5,687 nucleotides of DNA from Bacteroidota bacterium (GTDB lineage: Bacteria; Bacteroidota; Bacteroidia; Bacteroidales; UBA1556): contig QMPB01000340.1 of NCBI GenBank assembly GCA_003648395.1, positions 1 through 5,687 on the forward strand. Direction: 5' to 3'. A program made the translations under genes and the position numbers. Below are positions 1 through 5,687 of the stretch, in pieces. Every line of letters begins with the position of its first letter. The first letter of the stretch is position 1. Below the pieces are notes generated by a model. The model saw only the letters and a program-made list of their open reading frames with translations. It was not told the DNA's origin and made no database searches.

Positions 1-11
1 AATTAGTATTC

Positions 12-63
12 ATAACCATGGGACTTCGCCCATGGTTATTCGTATTTGACCCTTTCAGGGTCA
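12..63. repeat. REP-like palindromic element: two adjacent perfect hairpins
   Basis: Seen directly: the first hairpin has an 11-bp perfect stem (ATAACCATGGG at 12-22 with CCCATGGTTAT at 29-39) closing a 6-base loop, ACTTCG. Seven bases later a second hairpin has a 7-bp perfect stem (TGACCCT at 47-53 with AGGGTCA at 57-63) and a 3-base loop, TTC. Known: intergenic GC-richer double palindromes of this look recur in Bacteroidota genomes and in other phyla are mobilised by REP-associated tyrosine transposases (RAYTs, IS200-like). Inferred: this is one copy of such a repeat. It could also fold at the end of a transcript from a gene left of the window, but neither stem is followed by a T-run, so it is not a standard intrinsic terminator. 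No transposase gene is present in the window. Confidence 0.6.
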
Positions 64-133
64 GTGATATACGTAGTACTCTATAATTGTAATAATAAAG
101 GCAATTTACACTGATTAGTTACACATTTTTTAG

Positions 134-141
134 TATATTTG
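134..141 (+). promoter_or_regulatory. Candidate Bacteroidota -7 promoter element for the secreted protein gene
   Basis: TATATTTG matches the Bacteroidota sigma factor -7 consensus TANNTTTG exactly. It would place the transcription start near base 148 and give a leader of about 40 nt before the ATG at 189. No good TTTG/TTG -33 box lies at the expected 17-23 nt spacing; TTAG at 115-118 is a poor match at a slightly short spacing. The leader is A-rich and lacks a Shine-Dalgarno sequence, which is normal for the phylum. The call rests on consensus match and position only. Confidence 0.5.
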
Positions 142-188
142 TTGTTATACATATAAAATAAAAAAATCACTCACTAAATTCACTTCTT

Positions 189-245
189 ATGAGAAAAATT
201 CTACTTTTTTTAGCAATTATTTGGTCATTTAACCAAGTAATAGCT
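189..245 (+). other. Sec signal peptide of the secreted protein
   Basis: Residues 1-19 show a classic n-region (Met-Arg-Lys), a hydrophobic core (ILLFLAIIW) and a V-I-A / Q junction that fits signal peptidase I, giving a mature protein starting at Gln20. There is no lipobox cysteine, so it is not a lipoprotein. The peptide also supports the chosen start codon. Confidence 0.9.
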
Positions 246-3200
246 CAGCCATGGCTTGAAAACCTACCGAAGAATAAAACAGAATACAATTTTTATGATT
301 ACCAAAATACATTCAACTCATATTGGCAACCATACAATCTTGACAAAAGTGGTCATTATGTAGATAGTGAAGGCATAACTAAAAAAGCAATAGGTTGGAA
401 ACAGTTTAAGCGTTGGGAATATGAGATGGAAAGTCAAATAAATAAAGAAACTGGCGAACTCCCTACACAAACAGCAATGCAGGTTTATAATAGTTTAAAA
501 CAAGCTGGAGGGATTCAAACTCTAACTACTACGAACTCATGGACTTCATTGGGTCCATTCAGTCCAGTTAATGGCAGTAATAGTAGAGGCGTTGGAAGAG
601 TCAATTGTATTGCTTTTCATCCAACAGACAATAATACTTACTGGGTAGGAGCTCCTGCAGGAGGTTTATGGAAAACTACTGATAATGGTTCTAGTTGGAC
701 CTGTTTAACAGATAGTAATGATGTGCTTGGAGTTTCAAGTATTATTATCCCATCCGATTATGCCACGTCAAACACTATCTATATTGGAACTGGAGATAGA
801 GACGCTTGGGACAATAGAAGTATAGGCGTTTTGAAATCTACTGATGGAGGTACAACTTGGAATACTACGGGCATTAGTTATTCTCTATCAGCCAGTAAAA
901 TGGTTAATAAAATGATTATTGACCCAAATAATAATAACACAATTATAGCTGCAACATCAAATGGTGTATACAAAACTACAGATGGAGGATCTACTTGGTC
1001 AAACCAACTAACATCCACTAATTTTATTGATTTAGAAAATAAACCTGGAAGTTTATCTACTTTATATGGTTCTACACCATATGGAAAAATATATATTTCA
1101 ACAAATGGAGGTACAACATGGACTCAAAAGTTGAATGTTTCTGGAGGGTACAGAATAGAAATGGCTGTAACACCTAACAATTCATCAATTGTATACGCAA
1201 TAATTGCAAATAGTAACAATGGACTCAAAGCTATATACAAGTCAACAAATTCTGGTTCTTCTTTCACAAGTGTATATAATACGAATAATCTTTTAGGATG
1301 GTACTCTGATGCTAGTGATTCTGGAGGGCAAGGCTGGTATGACTTAAGTATGGCAGCATCACCTTCCAATTCAAATAATGTAATAATTGGAGGTGTGAAC
1401 TCTCACAGAAGTACTAATGGCGGTTCTGCATGGTCTTGTTCCAACTGCTGGACTTCTAGCTCATATTATAACTCAGGAAATCATCCTGTTGCTCATGCTG
1501 ACAAGCATAATTTAGTATATCGTAGTAATGGTGATTTGTTTGAATGTAATGATGGTGGGTTATTTATTTCTACAGACGATGGAGCTACTTGGGCTAACAA
1601 ATCAGATGGTTTAACAATTAGTCAAATGTATAAATTGGGTACTTCTAAAACTGTTGCTACAGAAACAATCACTGGACTTCAAGATAATGGCACAAAACTA
1701 TTATCAAATGGCACGTGGGATGATGTAAAAGGAGGAGATGGTATGGAATGCTTGATTGACTATACCGATGTAAATACTCAATATGGTACATATACAAATG
1801 GGCAAATTAGCAGAACAACAAATCATTGGACTTCTGCTACAAATATTGAACCATCAGCAGCAGGTAGCGGCGCATGGGTTACTCCATATATAATTGACCC
1901 AACAACTCATACAACTTTATATGCTGGCTACTCTAATGTGTATAAATCAACAAATAAAGGCACAAGTTGGACTCAAATATCTACAATGAACAGTACTACT
2001 GAAAAAATAAGATCAATGGCGATCTCTCCTTCTAATACTTCAGTTCTATATGTAGCGGATCTTTCAGATATTTGGAAAACAACAAATGGAGGTACTTCTT
2101 GGACTACTATAACAGGAACATTGCCTGTTTCTAGTTCTGACATTACATATATTGCTATAAAAAGCACAGACCCAAATACAGTATGGATTACTTTAAGTGG
2201 TTATAATTCAAATAATGTATATAAAACAACTAATGGAGGAACATCTTGGACTAATATTTCTACTGGTCTTCCTAGTATCCCAATGTATTCAATAGTTCAA
2301 GACACAACAGAATCGACAAGTGAAGTATTATATGTAGGTACTGAATTGGGAGTATTTATTAAAGATGGTACTAATAGCTGGCAGGAATATAACCCTAGTT
2401 TACCAAAGGTTAGAATTGGAGAATTAGAAATATATTACGATACACAAGTTCAAAACAATAAGCTAAGAGCAGCAACTTATGGGAGAGGATTATGGGAGAT
2501 TGATTTATATGCTTCTGGATCCAGCGTTCCTTTAACCGATTTTGAATCAGATAAAACAGCAATATGTTCAGAAGACACAATTATTTTTACTGATATCACA
2601 TCATTTAATCCAACATCTTGGAACTGGGTAATCACTCCTAGCAATGTAACTTTTATTAATGGTACAAGTACTAGTTCCCAAAATCCTGAAGTTAAATTTC
2701 CTAATTCAGGATATTATAATGTAAGTTTAACAGCTACAAATGGAAATGGAAGCAATACAATAACAAAAAACAATTTTATTAAAGTTGGAGGGTTCCAAGC
2801 TCCTTTTATTGAAGATTTTGAAACTACTTCCACTACTCTATCAAATTGGAAAGTTGGAAACCCTGATAATCTAACTACTTGGTCTTTGGTAAATACTTCT
2901 GGAAATGGAAACAGTATAAGGTCTGCTACTATGAATTTTTACTCTAATAATCATGCAGGAGAAAGAGATAATCTTATTACTCCTACCTTAAACCTAAGTT
3001 CTTTAGTAACAGCAACATTGCAATATAAACATGCATATACAAGATATAGTGCATCTTCAACAGATTCGTTAATAATATATATTTCTGGAAACTGTGGTGT
3101 CACATGGACTAAATTAGCAAGTTATGGAGAAGATGGAACGGGGAATTTTGCCACTGCTCCTGATGGATCATTTACTCAAAGTGGAAACTTCATCCCTGCT

Positions 3201-4877
3201 TCAACCGATGATTGGTGTGGTTCAGCAATAGGTGCAGATTGTGATTCAATAGATATAAGTGCTTATGCTGGTTCCGCTAATGTAGTTATTGCTTTCCAAG
3301 GCTATGATAATTATGGGAATAATCTTTATATTGATGATATTAATATATTTGGTTCTACAACGACAGCTTTAACTGCCGCTTTTACAGTTGCTTCATCAAC
3401 AATTTGTACGGGTATTCAAACTACATTTACTAATACTTCACTAAATGCAACTTCATATACTTGGAAAGAAAATGGAACTGTTATTTCTACTTCTCAAAAC
3501 TTAAGTAAAACTTTTACAACTGGAGGTAATTATACAATTATGCTAATTGCAAGTGATGGATCTTCATCTGATTCTACAAGTCAAATTATTACAGTAAATC
3601 CATCTCCTACTCAAGCAGCTATACCAACAGGGGCTTCTAGTAATTGCACAAACAATTCTCCAACATCAAACTATATAACAGCTGGTTCTACTTATGCACT
3701 TAGTTATATATGGTCTTTAACTCCATCAAATGCGGGAACAATTAATGGAAATACAACTAATGCTGTTGTAACATGGGCTAGTGCTTATACTGGAACAGCA
3801 TATGTGCAAGCAATGGGAACAAATGCTTGTGGAAATGGAATAATTTCTGACTCTATAGTTGTAAATGTTAGTTCAATACCAAGTACTGCCTCTACTCCTA
3901 CAGGAGCTGATGAACTGTGCCAGAATCCAGTAAATACTACATATAATATTTCTCCTATAACAAATGCAAGCACTTACCAATGGACAATAAGCCCATCAAG
4001 TGCAGGAGTAATAACTAATAATGGAGTAAATGCAACTGTTGATTGGAATAATACTTTTACTGGAAATGCTACAATAACTGTTATGGGTTCTAATAGCTGT
4101 GGTAATGGAAGTGCATCAAGCCCTCTTAATATTTCAATAAATGAAATTCCTAGTTCAACAGCTACTCCTACAGGACCAAGTAGTTTGTGTAAAAATAATA
4201 ATAATACAAATTATAATGTTAGCCCAACTAATTATGCTACATCTTATAATTGGGTTTTAACTCCATCAAATGCTGGTGTTATTACAGGAAATGGTACTAG
4301 TGCTGTTATTAATTGGGATAACCAATATGTAGGGCAAACAAACATTAAAGCTTCTGCTACAAATAATTGTGGTACTGGCCCTTACTCAAATAACCTTGGT
4401 GTTATGATTAATAATACTCCTACCATACCAACGATTACTAGATCTCTTGATACTTTATTTTCTTCAAGCAATGCCGATAATCAATGGTATCTTTCAAATA
4501 ATGCCATTAATGGAGCAACAAATTATTATTATATCACAAATAGTAATGGCAACTATTATGTAAAAGTAACTAATAGTAGTGGTTGTAGTAGCAATTCTGC
4601 AAACTATTACTATAATAGTGTGGGACTAGAAAAATCTAGCAATAAAAGCTCTATTAAAATATTTCCAAATCCAACTACGGACATTATTACAGTTAGTGGA
4701 AAGAATATTAATAGTATAGAAGTATTAAATGTTCAAGGACAAAAAATAAATGAGTATAAAAATAAGACTAATCTTAAAAACATAGTAATTGATCTTAGTA
4801 ATAACTCATATGGAGTTTATTTATTAAAAATTAAAACAAAAGATGGAATTTTATTAGAGAAGGTGGTTCTTGAATAA
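189..4877 (+). CDS. Secreted VPS10-like beta-propeller / PKD / cleaved-adhesin protein with T9SS type A sorting domain
   Basis: This is a complete 1562-residue surface or extracellular protein. Seen in order: signal peptide 1-19; an N-terminal segment 20-118 with FYDYQNTFNSYW and GWKQFKRWE; a beta-propeller about 119-774 with ten Asp-boxes of the form S/T-x-D/N-x-G-x-x-W/F, plus the motifs GTGD (200-203), HADKH (436-440), NDGG (454-457), QDNG (498-501) and GGDG (515-518); a PKD domain about 782-868; a cleaved-adhesin/choice-of-anchor-J jelly roll about 869-1055; a second PKD about 1060-1138; three 90-91-residue PKD-like repeats 1139-1409; an Ig-like module about 1410-1475; and a T9SS type A domain from about 1485. 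Known: this architecture is common in large Bacteroidota T9SS cargo, often annotated only as sorting-domain-containing or VPS10/glycosyl-hydrolase-like. Inferred role: binding or processing of an extracellular glycan or protein. No catalytic residues can be assigned. ATG 189 is chosen because the signal peptide begins there. The frame is uninterrupted and a terminator follows 22 bases after the stop. Confidence 0.95.
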   Translation: MRKILLFLAIIWSFNQVIAQPWLENLPKNKTEYNFYDYQNTFNSYWQPYNLDKSGHYVDSEGITKKAIGWKQFKRWEYEMESQINKETGELPTQTAMQVYNSLKQAGGIQTLTTTNSWTSLGPFSPVNGSNSRGVGRVNCIAFHPTDNNTYWVGAPAGGLWKTTDNGSSWTCLTDSNDVLGVSSIIIPSDYATSNTIYIGTGDRDAWDNRSIGVLKSTDGGTTWNTTGISYSLSASKMVNKMIIDPNNNNTIIAATSNGVYKTTDGGSTWSNQLTSTNFIDLENKPGSLSTLYGSTPYGKIYISTNGGTTWTQKLNVSGGYRIEMAVTPNNSSIVYAIIANSNNGLKAIYKSTNSGSSFTSVYNTNNLLGWYSDASDSGGQGWYDLSMAASPSNSNNVIIGGVNSHRSTNGGSAWSCSNCWTSSSYYNSGNHPVAHADKHNLVYRSNGDLFECNDGGLFISTDDGATWANKSDGLTISQMYKLGTSKTVATETITGLQDNGTKLLSNGTWDDVKGGDGMECLIDYTDVNTQYGTYTNGQISRTTNHWTSATNIEPSAAGSGAWVTPYIIDPTTHTTLYAGYSNVYKSTNKGTSWTQISTMNSTTEKIRSMAISPSNTSVLYVADLSDIWKTTNGGTSWTTITGTLPVSSSDITYIAIKSTDPNTVWITLSGYNSNNVYKTTNGGTSWTNISTGLPSIPMYSIVQDTTESTSEVLYVGTELGVFIKDGTNSWQEYNPSLPKVRIGELEIYYDTQVQNNKLRAATYGRGLWEIDLYASGSSVPLTDFESDKTAICSEDTIIFTDITSFNPTSWNWVITPSNVTFINGTSTSSQNPEVKFPNSGYYNVSLTATNGNGSNTITKNNFIKVGGFQAPFIEDFETTSTTLSNWKVGNPDNLTTWSLVNTSGNGNSIRSATMNFYSNNHAGERDNLITPTLNLSSLVTATLQYKHAYTRYSASSTDSLIIYISGNCGVTWTKLASYGEDGTGNFATAPDGSFTQSGNFIPASTDDWCGSAIGADCDSIDISAYAGSANVVIAFQGYDNYGNNLYIDDINIFGSTTTALTAAFTVASSTICTGIQTTFTNTSLNATSYTWKENGTVISTSQNLSKTFTTGGNYTIMLIASDGSSSDSTSQIITVNPSPTQAAIPTGASSNCTNNSPTSNYITAGSTYALSYIWSLTPSNAGTINGNTTNAVVTWASAYTGTAYVQAMGTNACGNGIISDSIVVNVSSIPSTASTPTGADELCQNPVNTTYNISPITNASTYQWTISPSSAGVITNNGVNATVDWNNTFTGNATITVMGSNSCGNGSASSPLNISINEIPSSTATPTGPSSLCKNNNNTNYNVSPTNYATSYNWVLTPSNAGVITGNGTSAVINWDNQYVGQTNIKASATNNCGTGPYSNNLGVMINNTPTIPTITRSLDTLFSSSNADNQWYLSNNAINGATNYYYITNSNGNYYVKVTNSSGCSSNSANYYYNSVGLEKSSNKSSIKIFPNPTTDIITVSGKNINSIEVLNVQGQKINEYKNKTNLKNIVIDLSNNSYGVYLLKIKTKDGILLEKVVLE
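543..2510 (+). repeat. Asp-box (BNR) repeats forming a VPS10/sortilin-like beta-propeller
   Basis: Ten clear Asp-boxes lie at residues 162-170, 216-224, 262-270, 303-311, 351-359, 407-415, 460-468, 586-594, 630-638 and 679-687. Degenerate copies are at 541-547 and 725-731. Each normally sits on a beta-hairpin at the edge of a propeller blade. The segment closes with AATYGRGLWEIDL (761-773), the usual last strand of this family. Boxes share DNA similarity around a core such as aatggaggtac (for example near 1104, 2090 and 2234), so they are also a dispersed nucleotide repeat. The count would fit a ten-bladed VPS10-type or a two-propeller GH74-type fold, but blade number cannot be settled from sequence alone. 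Confidence 0.85.
2793..3353 (+). other. Cleaved-adhesin / choice-of-anchor-J (MAM-like) jelly-roll domain
   Basis: Residues 869-1055 show the family hallmarks in order: an opening FIEDFETT with a following NWKVGNPD; ERDNLITPTLNLSS (925-938); LQYKHAY (944-950); a DSLIIYIS strand then CGVTWTKLASYG (969-980); and an ending FQGYDNYGNNLYIDDINI (1036-1053). Known: such domains were first described in gingipain haemagglutinin regions and are common in T9SS cargo, where they act as binding or accessory modules. C1010 and C1018 flank the short loop GSAIGAD and may form a disulfide. The ligand is not predictable. Confidence 0.8.
3603..4415 (+). repeat. Three tandem PKD-like repeats of 91, 90 and 90 residues
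   Basis: The repeats span residues 1139-1229, 1230-1319 and 1320-1409, that is 3603-3875, 3876-4145 and 4146-4415. Equivalent positions recur exactly 90 residues (270 bp) apart: W1175/W1265/W1355, W1196/W1286/W1376 and C1214/C1304/C1394. The first Cys (C1153/C1244/C1334) follows a P-T-G-A/P motif, with spacing 91 then 90. Each repeat carries PS-x-AG-x-I, then a Trp and N-x-CG-N/T-G. The two Cys per repeat could form a within-domain disulfide. Known: this PKD-like type (PKD_6 style) occurs in strings in Bacteroidota surface proteins, where it probably acts as a stalk. Confidence 0.85.
4641..4877 (+). other. T9SS type A C-terminal sorting domain
   Basis: Residues 1485-1562 carry the family signatures: IKIFPNPTTD (1489-1498), a strand IEVLNVQGQKI (1510-1520), an IDLSNNSYGVYLLKIKT stretch (1534-1550), and a basic/hydrophobic end LLEKVVLE. 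Known: in the T9SS this domain directs transport across the outer membrane and is usually removed by the PorU sortase, which can link the cargo to anionic LPS. It is preceded by an Ig-like module (1410-1475) with the usual QWY...GAT...Y.V.VT...GC pattern. This domain is the strongest single pointer to Bacteroidota. Confidence 0.95.
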
Positions 4878-4898
4878 AGCTTCAAATAATATTTACTT

Positions 4899-4930
4899 AA
4901 TCCCCTAAATTCATTTTTAGGGGATTTTTT
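4899..4930 (+). terminator. Rho-independent terminator after the secreted protein gene
   Basis: An 11-bp perfect stem (AATCCCCTAAA at 4899-4909 with TTTAGGGGATT at 4916-4926) closes a 6-base loop and runs into a six-T tract (4925-4930). It starts 22 bases after the stop codon at 4875-4877. It should end the upstream transcript, which argues that the next gene is transcribed separately. Confidence 0.9.
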
Positions 4931-4989
4931 ATAACAAATTGTTGTTAGTAAAACCTAACACTACTAAATTAATAATAGTAAATTAAAGA

Positions 4990-4997
4990 TATCTTTG
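4990..4997 (+). promoter_or_regulatory. Candidate -7 promoter element for the glycosyltransferase gene
   Basis: TATCTTTG is an exact TANNTTTG match, 33 bases upstream of the ATG at 5031, in the 100-base gap after the terminator. The expected start would be near 5004, giving a leader of about 27 nt. A clear -33 TTG is missing; TTA at 4969-4971 has an 18-base spacing. Its position between a terminator and a start codon makes it plausible. Confidence 0.45.
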
Positions 4998-5030
4998 AGT
5001 TCTATCTAATTATTGAAATAATTCAAACAT

Positions 5031-5687
5031 ATGTTAGAACAATTTACCCCTTACCTAATATATCTATTTTATACCGTCTCAGGTATTCAATTCTTTTTTC
5101 TGATAATAATATTTGGAAGACTACTATTTTTTAATAAACAAAAAGTTAACATTGAAAACACTAAAAAAGGTCTAAGCATTATTATTACAGCTAGAAATGA
5201 ATATTATAATCTTAAGAAATTTTTACCAAATATTTTAGAGCAAGATTATCCTGAATTTGAAGTAATTGTTGTAAATGACGCCTCAACTGATGATACTGAT
5301 TTTCTACTGCAAGAATTTAAGTCTAAACACCCTCACTTAAATTACTTTACAGTACAAAGTGGCATTAACTTCTTTCATGGTAAAAAATTCCCCCTTTCTG
5401 TTGGGATTAAATCAGCAAAATATGAAACCATTTTACTAACAGATGCCGATTGTGTACCTTCTAGTAATCAATGGGCAAAAGAAATGGTCGCTGCATATGA
5501 TGACAATGTTGAAATTGTTCTTGGTTATGGAGCTTATGAAGAGCAAAAAGGATTTCTCAACAAATTAATACGTTATGACACTATAAGAGTAGCTATTACA
5601 TATCTATCTTTCGCTAAATGGGGAATACCTTATATGGGTGTTGGTAGAAATCTATCCTACAAAAAAGATTTATTTTATAAACAAAAT
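5031..5687 (+). CDS. Membrane-associated family 2 glycosyltransferase (N-terminal part; gene continues beyond the window)
   Basis: The open frame gives 219 residues with no stop before the window edge. Seen: an N-terminal hydrophobic segment at about residues 8-29, then a GT-A fold. Motifs are SIIITARNE (49-57, nucleotide-binding strand), VVNDASTDDT (80-89, with Asp83), HGKKFPLSVGIKSA (116-129), LLTDADC (135-141, with the D138-A-D140 metal-binding DxD) and YMGVGRNLSYKK (201-212). Known: GT2 enzymes of this kind transfer sugars from nucleotide-sugar donors at the cytoplasmic face of the inner membrane, for polysaccharide, glycolipid or LPS-related synthesis. The C-terminal half, where a catalytic base, a Q/RxxRW-type motif and further membrane helices would be sought, lies outside the window. 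ATG 5031 is the first Met after an in-frame stop at 5019-5021, and no Shine-Dalgarno is visible. Donor and acceptor cannot be assigned. Confidence 0.9.
   Translation, partial: MLEQFTPYLIYLFYTVSGIQFFFLIIIFGRLLFFNKQKVNIENTKKGLSIIITARNEYYNLKKFLPNILEQDYPEFEVIVVNDASTDDTDFLLQEFKSKHPHLNYFTVQSGINFFHGKKFPLSVGIKSAKYETILLTDADCVPSSNQWAKEMVAAYDDNVEIVLGYGAYEEQKGFLNKLIRYDTIRVAITYLSFAKWGIPYMGVGRNLSYKKDLFYKQN

Noticed and set aside
12..63. Double hairpin as an intrinsic terminator of an upstream gene
   Set aside because: Neither stem is followed by a T-run and no end of an upstream gene can be recognised in bases 1-188.
64..133. Possible small gene or RNA in the remaining upstream region
   Set aside because: The stretch is AT-rich with no credible open frame, tRNA-like fold or conserved motif that I can identify.
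1124..1369. Minus-strand open frames of 62-81 codons inside the large gene (also 1973-2167 and 3785-3973)
   Set aside because: They lie wholly inside a well-supported gene with many recognisable domains, have no signal or family motif, and are explained by the repeated Thr/Asn/Ser codons on the opposite strand.
1099..2260. Short near-identical direct repeats around aatggaggtac, at first sight array-like
   Set aside because: They are the DNA of the Asp-box motifs, in frame and irregularly spaced with coding sequence between. There is no CRISPR structure.
543..2510. Sialidase assignment from the BNR/Asp-box repeats
   Set aside because: No FRIP-type motif or arginine triad could be recognised, and the N-terminal and QDNG/GGDG motifs fit the VPS10-like T9SS family better.
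4932..4960. Two alternative 6-bp hairpins (TAACAA/TTGTTA and TGTTAG/CTAACA) after the terminator
   Set aside because: The stems are short and AT-rich, overlap each other, and lie upstream of the likely transcription start, so an attenuator or riboswitch reading is not supported.

Overview
The window is AT-rich (roughly one third G+C by eye) and looks like a chromosomal piece of a Bacteroidota bacterium, most likely Flavobacteriia or a relative. Three things support this: a C-terminal type IX secretion (T9SS) sorting domain, which is restricted to this phylum; promoter elements of the TANNTTTG type ahead of both genes; and translation starts without a recognisable Shine-Dalgarno sequence. The exact genus cannot be read from the sequence.

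Layout. Bases 1-188 are non-coding. They begin with two adjacent perfect hairpins (12-39 and 47-63) that resemble a Bacteroidota REP-type palindromic element, followed by a TANNTTTG -7 element (134-141). Bases 189-4877 are one very large intact gene for a secreted modular protein of 1562 residues. Its parts are, in order: signal peptide, a conserved N-terminal segment, a VPS10/sortilin-like beta-propeller with ten clear Asp-boxes, a PKD domain, a cleaved-adhesin/choice-of-anchor-J jelly roll, a second PKD domain, three tandem 90-residue PKD-like repeats, an Ig-like module and a type A T9SS sorting domain. An intrinsic terminator follows (4899-4930). A second same-strand gene starts at 5031 with its own candidate promoter and runs off the window end. 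It encodes the N-terminal 219 residues of a membrane-associated family 2 glycosyltransferase.

The terminator and the separate promoter suggest that the two genes are independent transcription units, so the neighbourhood gives little evidence of a shared pathway. The large protein is expected to cross the inner membrane by Sec, cross the outer membrane by T9SS, and end up surface-bound or released, displaying the propeller on a long beta-sandwich stalk. Its substrate or ligand is unknown. I see no clear sign of a new biological system. The most useful leads are the REP-like double hairpin, the exact 90-residue repeat period, and the clustering of Bacteroidota-type O-glycosylation motifs in the stalk half of the protein.
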